A DNA stretch of 64,000 nt from Rickettsiales bacterium (GTDB taxonomy: Bacteria; Pseudomonadota; Alphaproteobacteria; Rickettsiales; SXRF01), in the NCBI GenBank assembly GCA_041396965.1, contig JAWKXN010000002.1, positions 57,357 to 121,356 of the forward strand, in the 5' to 3' direction. Of this stretch, positions 57,533 to 64,000 are shown in pieces. The position numbers and the translations under genes are program-made. Positions within the stretch are counted from its first letter, which is position 1. Every line of letters begins with the position of its first letter. The notes beneath the pieces were generated by a model. It did not search any database and was not told the DNA's origin. It was given only the letters and a program-made list of their open reading frames with translations.

Positions 57533-58777
57533 ATGCCCATATTATTCTACCTATCACTTACAACATATTTTGCCTTTTATTTATTTGAAGGTCCAATCCG
57601 TTATTTATTTAATATTTTTGGAGCGGACTCCCTAATATTTGTTCGTGATATAATAATTATAATTCCCCTTCTTGTCATAATAACGCAACAATTGATTAAT
57701 AGGAGAATACATCCCGCTTTTTATATATTTTTCTTTATAATAGCAGTGCATGGTACTGTTTTTATGTTAAATATCGGCAGTTTTTTCATTATAATATACT
57801 GTACTAAGCTATTGCTAACTGTCCTTATAGGAACCTTACTCGCCGAGTATTTAATAAAGCCACCACCAATAATGATAAAAACTATAGCTGTATTCTTTGT
57901 CATAAGCTTCATCGGAATATTTCTTGATAAATATTTCTTCCAATTCCCATGGATTGGTATAGAAGCCAAAATAGGTGGGATAGATGTTGATGTAAGCCGA
58001 GACTGGATGATAAAGGGCGCGGATAAGCGAGCGGCGGGATTTATGCGCTCATCAATTAACGCTGCTCTTATCATGCCATTCTTCGCTTTTCTTTTATTTT
58101 TCAATACAAAATCTATTGTCAAAAAATTACTAATTACAATAGCTACCGCCATGCTTCTTTATTGGACAACTCAAAAAAGCTCTATTATAATGTTCGTCCT
58201 TATTTCCGTTATCATCTTAATATTCTATAAGCGACCAGCTCCTGCTCTTAAAATAGGCATTATAATAGCGACTATCCTGATGATAGGATGCCCTATAATC
58301 CTACCTAATTTTATTATGGACTCTAGCTCAGGAGTATTTAGCGCCGCCTCTTTATATATGAGGATAGAAGAAATTTGGCCGCTAGCTTGGTCATGGATTG
58401 AGAAAAGAGAGGCTTTTCCTTTCGGAGTAGGGCTTGGTGGAATTGGTGGCGCACAACGTTTCTACGCGCCGTTTAGTGTAAATTACTCCGATAATATGTT
58501 TATTTTTCTATATGCCTATTTTGGTATGTTAAGCCTGCTATACATTGGCTGGCTACTATACATATGTATAAAAACACCAAACAAAGCCTCTTCCGCGCAG
58601 ATAAACGCTCTAGCAATAATTATGTTCATACTTGCTTACGGCATCACCATGTCAATGCTAGAAGACCAAGTAACATCTTTATTTTTTGGCGCGGCGGTAT
58701 CTATTCTCGCCAGCAAAGGAACAAATATTACAAATAATAAGAACAATAAAAAGGAAATAGAAATTGCCGGTAAATAA
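57533..58777 (+). CDS. Wzy/O-antigen ligase-like polymerase
   Basis: A 414-residue polytopic membrane protein with about ten helices and a larger loop between residues 285 and 320 (FPFGVGLGGIGGAQRFYAP), the pattern of Wzy polymerases and O-antigen ligases. The sequence is poorly conserved in this group; assignment comes from topology and from lying in a locus with Wzx-, Wza- and Wzz/Wzc-like genes. Overlaps the acyltransferase start by 14 bases. Confidence 0.82.
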   Translation: MPILFYLSLTTYFAFYLFEGPIRYLFNIFGADSLIFVRDIIIIIPLLVIITQQLINRRIHPAFYIFFFIIAVHGTVFMLNIGSFFIIIYCTKLLLTVLIGTLLAEYLIKPPPIMIKTIAVFFVISFIGIFLDKYFFQFPWIGIEAKIGGIDVDVSRDWMIKGADKRAAGFMRSSINAALIMPFFAFLLFFNTKSIVKKLLITIATAMLLYWTTQKSSIIMFVLISVIILIFYKRPAPALKIGIIIATILMIGCPIILPNFIMDSSSGVFSAASLYMRIEEIWPLAWSWIEKREAFPFGVGLGGIGGAQRFYAPFSVNYSDNMFIFLYAYFGMLSLLYIGWLLYICIKTPNKASSAQINALAIIMFILAYGITMSMLEDQVTSLFFGAAVSILASKGTNITNNKNNKKEIEIAGK

Positions 58778-59774
58778 TTTCACCATTCTACGTCTGATAC
58801 TGGCAAGCCTTGTAGTATTCGGGCATTTCAGAGTCCTGCCTGGCTTGCCATCCCCCCATATATATAGTTACGCCGACTTCGCGGTTGACGCTTTTTTCGT
58901 GGTAAGCGGTTATTTAGTCTATGGCAGTTTTGTCAATTCTCCTAAAATTGGCGGGTTCTATATAAAACGCTTCTTCCGTATTTACCCACTTTATTTCACC
59001 GTGATAATTACGCAAGCGATAACCATGTTCTATTTACTAGGTGGTGATGTAACTATAAAAGAGACAGTTAAATATCTAGCGAGCAACTTGGTATTCGCCA
59101 ATTTTTTAAGCCCAGATATGGGAGGGTTACTTTCTAACGCTCATAATCCGGCGATAAACGCCAGCCTGTGGACTCTTAAAATAGAAGTTATGTTTTATAT
59201 GATAGTACCTTTCCTATATTGGCTACTTAGGAAATATACCATTACATTAATAGTCGCCATATATGTATTATCCACAATCTTCGCGGCAACCTGCCAACAT
59301 TATGGCATGGACACTTTAGCAAAACAACTACCAGGACAAATGCGGTTTTTCATAATGGGAATAGCTCTGTATCACTATCAGGATAAAATACAAATCAACC
59401 ATAAAATGGCTTTTATAACTGCCCTCATATTATTTACCATCTGCTCACTACGCCACGACCTACCAATAATGTTTATTTATCCGGCGTTAATGGGCTTTTT
59501 AGTTTTCATCTGCGCTCTACGTCTACCAGTATTTTTAATTAAGTACGATATTTCTTACGGGGTTTATATAATCCACGCCCCGCTCATTCAAATTTCTCTC
59601 CTTCTAGGTTTTTTTGAGAATAGTATAGGCTTTCTTGCCGCTTTATTTATCCTCATCTATTCGCTAGCGTTTTGTGTGGAAAAAACTATAGAAATACCTA
59701 TGGTAAAACTCGGCAAAAAACTATCCAAACAATTCTCAGAAAAATTTGAGAGAAAAAAAAGCGCGCTATCATGA
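58764..59774 (+). CDS. Acyltransferase-3 family (OafA/YrhL-like) membrane O-acyltransferase
   Basis: A 336-residue protein with about ten helices. The start (NNFTILRLILASLVVFGHF, with the catalytic-type His21) and FFVVSGYLVYGSF are family hallmarks. Such enzymes O-acetylate sugars of polysaccharides. It overlaps its neighbours at both ends (14 and 4 bases), so it is in one transcript with the Wzy-like and GT genes. Confidence 0.93.
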   Translation: MPVNNFTILRLILASLVVFGHFRVLPGLPSPHIYSYADFAVDAFFVVSGYLVYGSFVNSPKIGGFYIKRFFRIYPLYFTVIITQAITMFYLLGGDVTIKETVKYLASNLVFANFLSPDMGGLLSNAHNPAINASLWTLKIEVMFYMIVPFLYWLLRKYTITLIVAIYVLSTIFAATCQHYGMDTLAKQLPGQMRFFIMGIALYHYQDKIQINHKMAFITALILFTICSLRHDLPIMFIYPALMGFLVFICALRLPVFLIKYDISYGVYIIHAPLIQISLLLGFFENSIGFLAALFILIYSLAFCVEKTIEIPMVKLGKKLSKQFSEKFERKKSALS

Positions 59775-61003
59775 CCATAAAAAACGTTGTAATATTAAAC
59801 GATTACTGCCATATAAATGGAGGAGCGAGTAAAGTCGCCATAGATGAAGCGACTGGTCTAGCAAGGGCAGGGGTTAACGTCATATTTATCGGAGCTTGCG
59901 CGCCAATATGTCCTGAGCTTGCTAATCCTAAGATAAGCGAAAATATAAAAATAATCTGCCTCAACCAAACCGAGCTCATAAAAGCCGGTAAAAATCCCTT
60001 CATAATGCTGCAAGCATTGTGGAATGTTAAAGCCGCTAAAGCTACTCGTAATCTATTAAAAAACATGAATAAAAGTGATACGATTGTCCATCTGCACGGC
60101 TACACAAAAGCCCTTACCGTAAGTCCCGTAAAAGTCGCGAACAAAATGGGCTTTAAGGTAGTATGCACCCTACATGATTTTTTCCCGGCATGCCCAAACG
60201 GAGCTTTGTTTGACTATAATCTCTGCAAACCATGCCATAGAAAAGCCATGTCACTAGATTGTATAAAAGCCAAATGTGACAAACGGCACTATTTCCATAA
60301 AATATATCGGGTTGTTCGTGGATTTATCCAAAAAAATATTGGTGGATTCCCCAAAAACGTAAAAAATTATATTACATTATCAAATAACTCAGCGTCTCTA
60401 CTCAAACCTTACCTACCATCTAACGCTAATTATTATTCTCTTGAGAATCCTATAGATATTCCCAAAAAACCTCCTGTGGATGTAACACAAAATAAATCAG
60501 TGGTCGCGGTCGGTAGGTTAGACGCGGAAAAAGGTATAGAAATATTGCTAGAAGCAGCAAAAAAAGCTGGTATTTCCTTAACTTTAGTAGGTGACGGCGA
60601 ACTAAAAAAGCTAGCTGAGCCATATGATAATTGCCATCTAACTGGCTGGGTATCGCCAGCGCGGGTAATAGAGGAGCTGGAAAAAGCCCGTTGTTTAGTG
60701 TTTCCAAGCCTGTGGTATGAGACTTATGGGCTGGTGGTAGCGGAAGCTATGGCTAAGGGAATACCCGCCATAGTAAGTGATATTTCCGCCGCCGCTGAAC
60801 GTATAGAACACGGGAAAAATGGTTGGCACATAAAATCAGGTGACGCGGAAGACTTAGCAAAATATTTAGCTCTAACTAAAAATGATGAGTTAATACGAAA
60901 AGCCGGTGAATTGGCTTACGAATCTTTCTGGAAAAATCCACCCATAACTCAAAATCATATAGAAAAACTAATTGATATATACACTAAAATAAAAAACGAG
61001 TAA
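59771..61003 (+). CDS. GT4-family glycosyltransferase with a cysteine cluster
   Basis: A 410-residue GT-B glycosyltransferase with the donor-site segment FPSLWYETYGLVVAEAMAKG (E-x7-E). In the N-terminal domain a run of cysteines (around ACPNGALFDYNLCKPCHRK and LDCIKAKCDKRHYF, about 137-175) could bind a metal, as in a subset of GT4 enzymes. It overlaps the acyltransferase stop by four bases. Substrate unknown. Confidence 0.92.
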   Translation: MTIKNVVILNDYCHINGGASKVAIDEATGLARAGVNVIFIGACAPICPELANPKISENIKIICLNQTELIKAGKNPFIMLQALWNVKAAKATRNLLKNMNKSDTIVHLHGYTKALTVSPVKVANKMGFKVVCTLHDFFPACPNGALFDYNLCKPCHRKAMSLDCIKAKCDKRHYFHKIYRVVRGFIQKNIGGFPKNVKNYITLSNNSASLLKPYLPSNANYYSLENPIDIPKKPPVDVTQNKSVVAVGRLDAEKGIEILLEAAKKAGISLTLVGDGELKKLAEPYDNCHLTGWVSPARVIEELEKARCLVFPSLWYETYGLVVAEAMAKGIPAIVSDISAAAERIEHGKNGWHIKSGDAEDLAKYLALTKNDELIRKAGELAYESFWKNPPITQNHIEKLIDIYTKIKNE

Positions 61004-61054
61004 CCAGCATTTTACAGTTTCAATTTTTATTTTATATGATAGAAAGCCTAGATT

Positions 61055-62002
61055 ATGAGAAATATTACACTTTTTGACACTTCAATATCGTCCGACAATC
61101 TGGGGGACGGTATCATAATGGACGCGGTAAGAAGACACTTAAAAGAAATTTATCCACCGGACAATTTCGTAAGCGTTCCAACCCATATTCCACTTACCTC
61201 CGCCCAACGCGGCAGCATCAAAAACAACGATATGGCGTTTGTTGGTGGCACTAACCTGCTATGCGCCTACTGGCTGCTCAAACCACAATGGAAAATCGGT
61301 ATAATTGAGGCGCTTACATTGCCTAACCCTATCCTTATGGGGGTGGGGTGGCGGTTTTATCAACGCCCTACCGACATCGCTACCAAGATATTTTTACGCA
61401 AGCTTTTATCCAAAAAATATATTCATTCCGTTCGTGACTCTTACACTGAGGAGCGGCTTAAAAAAATAAATATCCACAATGTTATCAACACCGCCTGCCC
61501 AACCATGTGGCAGCTAACGCCGGAGCATTGTGACTCTATTCCAACTGAGCGTTCCGCCAGTGTAATGACCACCGTAACCGCTTATCATCACAACCCCGAG
61601 CTAGACCGGAAATGGCTGGAAGTCTTAACCAATAACTATGAGAAAGTCTATCTCTGGCCGCAAATGAGTGGTGATGATGAGTATGTTAAGAATATGAATC
61701 TCGGCGATAAAATTGAGATATTAGAGCCAAGCCTCGCCGCCTATGATAACGCGCTTGAAACATTGGATGTTGATTTTCTCGGCACACGCCTGCATGGCGG
61801 TATCCGTGCGATGCAAAATAAAAGACGCACCCTGATTATAGAGGTAGATAACAGAGCCGCCGAGATTGCCCGTGATACCGGATTACCAACAGTAAAACGT
61901 GACGATACACAAAAAATGCTGAGCTGGATAAATGGTGAGGTAACAACCAAACTGACCTTACCTTGGGAAAATATAAACCGCTGGAAATCCCAGTTTAAGT
62001 GA
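61055..62002 (+). CDS. Polysaccharide pyruvyl transferase family protein
   Basis: A 315-residue protein. SDNLGDGIIMDAVRRHL near the N-terminus, AFVGGTNLL, and FLGTRLHGGIRAMQNKRRTLIIEVD near 250-275 are typical of the pyruvyl transferase family, which adds ketal-linked pyruvate to sugars of exopolysaccharides or cell-wall glycans. Last gene of the plus-strand half of the locus. The 62003-62209 gap holds a 7-base inverted repeat (GCCGCAG / CTGCGGC) and no gene. Confidence 0.88.
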   Translation: MRNITLFDTSISSDNLGDGIIMDAVRRHLKEIYPPDNFVSVPTHIPLTSAQRGSIKNNDMAFVGGTNLLCAYWLLKPQWKIGIIEALTLPNPILMGVGWRFYQRPTDIATKIFLRKLLSKKYIHSVRDSYTEERLKKINIHNVINTACPTMWQLTPEHCDSIPTERSASVMTTVTAYHHNPELDRKWLEVLTNNYEKVYLWPQMSGDDEYVKNMNLGDKIEILEPSLAAYDNALETLDVDFLGTRLHGGIRAMQNKRRTLIIEVDNRAAEIARDTGLPTVKRDDTQKMLSWINGEVTTKLTLPWENINRWKSQFK

Positions 62003-62209
62003 TAAACTCGGCGTTTCTTAAATTCCTACCAATCTAAACCAATCTTGCCGCAGTAAATTTTAGCAGAGCAAAAATTTGCGAAAGTGGATGGCCGTTTATA
62101 GACTCAAAAATCACTGAAAAATCTCTGCGGCGTGATTGGCTAAGTGGTTGCTATAACTAGAGAATGATTTATATTAAAGGCGTTGGCGTTTCCAATGTTG
62201 GGGATAGAA

Positions 62210-62722
62210 TTAAGTTTTTGATGCCTTTTGGGATTCTAAGTTTTCAATTTCCGCAATCAATAGTTTCTCTAAGTCAGCTATGTCGTCTTTATCTATTAGT
62301 ATTGGTCGATGCTGCTCAGGAGGCATATGAGAAAGAGCATTACGAAGATTTACCCATTTTCCTAGCTCATCTATATTCTCAATTTTGTAGCCGTTTTTCA
62401 CTAACGTTTCTAGTCTGTGCTGATAACCTCGATATTTACCTTGAGGGAGAAAGTTTTGCTCCATAACTCCTTCAAATACTCCTATTAGTCTAATGATCAG
62501 AAACTCCCATAAATAAAAACATTCCAAGTTTTTATAGTATACATAGTCATCAAGTATATCGTCTGCATCTTCAGGGTTCTCTTGTTTTATTTTTTCAATT
62601 TCTTTTTCTAAGACAGTTTTACGATCATCAATGATTTCTTGTGTAACCCTAACCACATAGCTTAGGTCATCTTTTGATAAACCATATACATGCCACTGGA
62701 ATTCTTCTAGTTCTTTCCTCAT
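62210..62722 (-). CDS. HEPN-like helical protein, unknown function
   Basis: A 170-residue, all-helical, acidic protein. Near the C-terminus WVNLRNALSHMP contains R127-N128 and His132, the Rx4H pattern of HEPN domains, many of which are ribonucleases in toxin or defence systems (family knowledge). No MNT or other partner gene is next to it. A 10-base-pair inverted repeat lies 40 bases upstream of its start. Whether it is an active nuclease is not shown. Confidence 0.6.
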   Translation of the reverse strand: MRKELEEFQWHVYGLSKDDLSYVVRVTQEIIDDRKTVLEKEIEKIKQENPEDADDILDDYVYYKNLECFYLWEFLIIRLIGVFEGVMEQNFLPQGKYRGYQHRLETLVKNGYKIENIDELGKWVNLRNALSHMPPEQHRPILIDKDDIADLEKLLIAEIENLESQKASKT

Positions 62723-62763
62723 TGTCCGACCTTACTATTTTATAATCCCATACCACAAAAAAC

Positions 62764-62801
62764 AAAGTACGGGTTTCAAAACCAAACATTTCCCGTACTT
62801 T
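62764..62801. repeat. 10-base-pair perfect inverted repeat upstream of the HEPN-like gene
   Basis: AAAGTACGGG (62764-62773) and CCCGTACTTT (62792-62801) around 18 bases. It could be an operator or a 5' leader hairpin for the minus-strand HEPN-like gene. Confidence 0.55.
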
Positions 62802-63075
62802 AGAGGATTTTCGTAAAGCAGGATTTATAGGAAAATCTGTCTATAGAGAGAAAAAGACACAGAAATTCGAACCCTTTTCAAACTCTCTGGTACGGATTAT
62901 ATTGCCCTAAACCGCTTGTAAATCAAGGTTATTTTTGTTGCAACATCGCGCTGATGAAAGTTGCTCTGCGTAAAATTACGGATGAGACGGGATTAATAAA
63001 TAACCCGCTGGTCATCCCCTTAGGGGCTCTTCGGAGTCGCCTTGATTTCCAAAACACCTGCTGGTACCACAGTTG
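62802..63075. other. Gene-poor accessory DNA
   Basis: Nothing convincing. A TTCGAACCC word at 62863-62871 recalls the reverse complement of a tRNA T-loop, but no cloverleaf forms. A short open frame at 62954-63145 looks random. Confidence 0.4.
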
Positions 63076-63519
63076 TCATAATAAATGGCAGTTATCTTCT
63101 TCTATTACTCCTTGGAAAGGATATTTTGTTCCATCTAGTTTTTGAATCCAACCAGACGCTTTGCTACCTTCTTTTAAATTAAGTTCATCAAAGTGAACTG
63201 TAAGATTAATTGGCGTATACTTGTTGCCTAATATATTTGATAGGATCATGACTGCTTTTAGTGCTTTGCCAACTCCGCCAGAAGACCAGCTTTTATTGTC
63301 TATTAGAATAGTATGTTTACCATCCTCTAATTCACTATATCCTTTACCCCATATGCTAATTTTATAGACAATAGCTGAAGTAGTAATTTCCAGCTCAAGC
63401 GTTTTACCATCCCATGGGGCGCAACCAAACGTTAAGCTAGCGGAGTTTTTTTTGTAAATGATGGCACCAGATAAAAAGAATAGAAAAATTAAAATTAAGA
63501 CCAAGAAAAATTTTTTCAT
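63076..63519 (-). CDS. Small membrane-anchored or exported protein, unknown
   Basis: A 147-residue protein with an N-terminal hydrophobic segment (about 4-24, MKKFFLVLILIFLFFLSGA), either an anchor or a signal. The rest is beta-rich and polar with two cysteines (FGCAPWDG and NCHLL) that could form a disulfide. No family recognised. Lies in accessory DNA between the HEPN-like gene and the mobilisation gene. Confidence 0.6.
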   Translation of the reverse strand: MKKFFLVLILIFLFFLSGAIIYKKNSASLTFGCAPWDGKTLELEITTSAIVYKISIWGKGYSELEDGKHTILIDNKSWSSGGVGKALKAVMILSNILGNKYTPINLTVHFDELNLKEGSKASGWIQKLDGTKYPFQGVIEEDNCHLL

Positions 63520-63564
63520 TCTTTAACCTATCGTTGTTTTGTTCAATCGAGTGAGGGATTCGAT

Positions 63565-63765
63565 TTGAACTCCCTGTTTGAAGAATTAGCCGACTGGGAA
63601 GCACAGTTAAAGCCATTTGAAGAAGAGATTAAGCGAGGGTTGGGAGGGCTGGAGCTATGGGCCATTCTAACCAACCCAATTTGTTGCAAGATTTCAATGT
63701 TAGCAGCGGTATTGCGAAGCCTAAAAAGAAGAAGGCTAAAACCACTTCTATTTCTGTTCGTGTAA
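63565..63765 (+). CDS. Possible short gene overlapping the start of the mobilisation gene
   Basis: TTG start with GAGGGA seven bases upstream; 66 residues beginning MNSLFEELADWEAQLKPFEE, an acidic helix. The C-terminal part overlaps the MobC-like gene in another frame and is basic and hydrophobic, as out-of-frame sequence often is. It is either a small real gene or an upstream frame that feeds translation into the next gene. Confidence 0.25.
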   Translation: MNSLFEELADWEAQLKPFEEEIKRGLGGLELWAILTNPICCKISMLAAVLRSLKRRRLKPLLFLFV

Positions 63766-64000
63766 CCGAGGAGGAAAAAGACGCGTTGCAGGCAAAGGCA
63801 GGCACGATGGCGCTGGCACATTTTCTGCGCGAGGTAGCATTGGCAGATGAGGCAGAGCCACGCGCCAAGCAGTATCATGTGAAACCACGCAAGCCTTCTT
63901 TAGATACTAAGGAACTTGCGCGATTGCTTGGCATGTTTGGGCAGTCGGAGCTTGTTACATCTGTCCTCGCGCTTTCCCTCGCAGCTACACAAGGTAATTT
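63657..64000 (+). CDS. MobC-like (ribbon-helix-helix) mobilisation protein, cut by the window end
   Basis: The frame opens with ATG at 63657 (GGAG just upstream) and runs off the end, giving 114 residues so far. A basic segment (AKPKKKKAKTTS) is followed by SISVRVTEEEKDALQAKAG and MALAHFLREVALADE, the ribbon-helix-helix pattern of MobC-type relaxosome accessory proteins. By my count 69 of 120 bases at 63781-63900 are G or C, clearly above the AT-rich surroundings. This suggests recently acquired DNA such as a plasmid-derived or integrative element. Confidence 0.75.
   Translation, partial: MGHSNQPNLLQDFNVSSGIAKPKKKKAKTTSISVRVTEEEKDALQAKAGTMALAHFLREVALADEAEPRAKQYHVKPRKPSLDTKELARLLGMFGQSELVTSVLALSLAATQGN

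Noticed and set aside
62164..62466. Open frame of 100 codons on the plus strand
   Set aside because: It lies antisense to the HEPN-like gene, which has a better start and more protein-like composition; this frame reads as a shadow.
62863..62935. tRNA-like words (TTCGAACCC on the plus strand, then CTTGTAAATCAAG)
   Set aside because: No acceptor or T-stem pairing could be made on either strand.
62954..63145. 63-codon frame in the accessory region
   Set aside because: No ribosome site, no protein-like pattern, and it overlaps the better-supported gene at 63076-63519.

Overview
This is an AT-rich stretch of bacterial chromosome from an alphaproteobacterium. The evidence is an alphaproteobacterial-type aa3 cytochrome oxidase set (ctaC, ctaD, ctaB, a CoxF-like peptide, ctaG, ctaE), an NDUFA12-like complex I accessory protein next to a DUF2155 gene, a cysteine-free bL31, an FtsZ ending in the [13 protein letters not shown] peptide, and the order mnmE / mnmG-rsmG-parA-parB. 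kdsA, a Wza-like exporter and mlaD point to a Gram-negative envelope with lipopolysaccharide and a capsule or exopolysaccharide. A chemoreceptor, PilT/PilU ATPases and Flp pilins suggest a motile or surface-attaching cell that is not strongly reduced. Lineage below class is not resolved from the sequence.

Layout. 0-2.5 kb: end of a probable BASS-type transporter, then ctaG, ctaE and a DUF983 gene. 2.5-10.4 kb (minus strand): rsmA, a patatin-like lipase, a lone histidine kinase, pilU/pilT and an OstA-like plus TPR protein. 10.6-19.8 kb: a small secreted protein, pyrD, DUF2155, mlaD, the NDUFA12 homologue, rpoD, two tandem Flp pilins, dnaG and a YgjP-type metallopeptidase. 19.8-23.6 kb: the rest of the oxidase locus, including two tiny membrane-protein genes. 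23.8-30 kb: tldD, a structured intergenic region holding an unrecognised 58-codon gene with its own promoter and terminator, lpd, a retropepsin-like gene, a 21-residue lipopeptide gene, sucB and a DUF433/DUF5615 toxin-antitoxin pair. 30-44 kb: cimA, trmJ, ftsZ, a DUF3137 gene, rpmE, a tRNA with CAT anticodon (probably Ile2), an LpoA-like lipoprotein, a chemoreceptor, hemW, an orphan coiled-coil protein, an OmpR-type regulator, mnmE and an M48-like protease. 44-48.8 kb: mnmG-rsmG-parA-parB with parS-like sites inside mnmG and rsmG. 48.8-62 kb: an LplT-like transporter and a Wzx/Wzy-type polysaccharide locus. 62-64 kb: accessory DNA with a HEPN-like protein, a small membrane-anchored protein and the start of a GC-richer MobC-like gene, probably the edge of a mobile element.

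How it fits together. Most genes are housekeeping: aerobic respiration, 2-oxoglutarate dehydrogenase, pyrimidine and branched-chain amino-acid synthesis, replication priming and sigma factor, tRNA/rRNA modification, chromosome segregation and division. Surface functions (two kinds of pilus component, capsule and LPS, chemoreceptor) are interleaved with them. The most unusual items are a dispersed palindromic element of about 120 bp, whose end supplies the stop codon of the adjoining minus-strand gene in each of three places; the 58-codon gene at 25.56 kb in its hairpin-rich surroundings; the split oxidase locus with its small membrane-protein genes; and the pilin pair placed between dnaG and rpoD with an operator-like repeat array.
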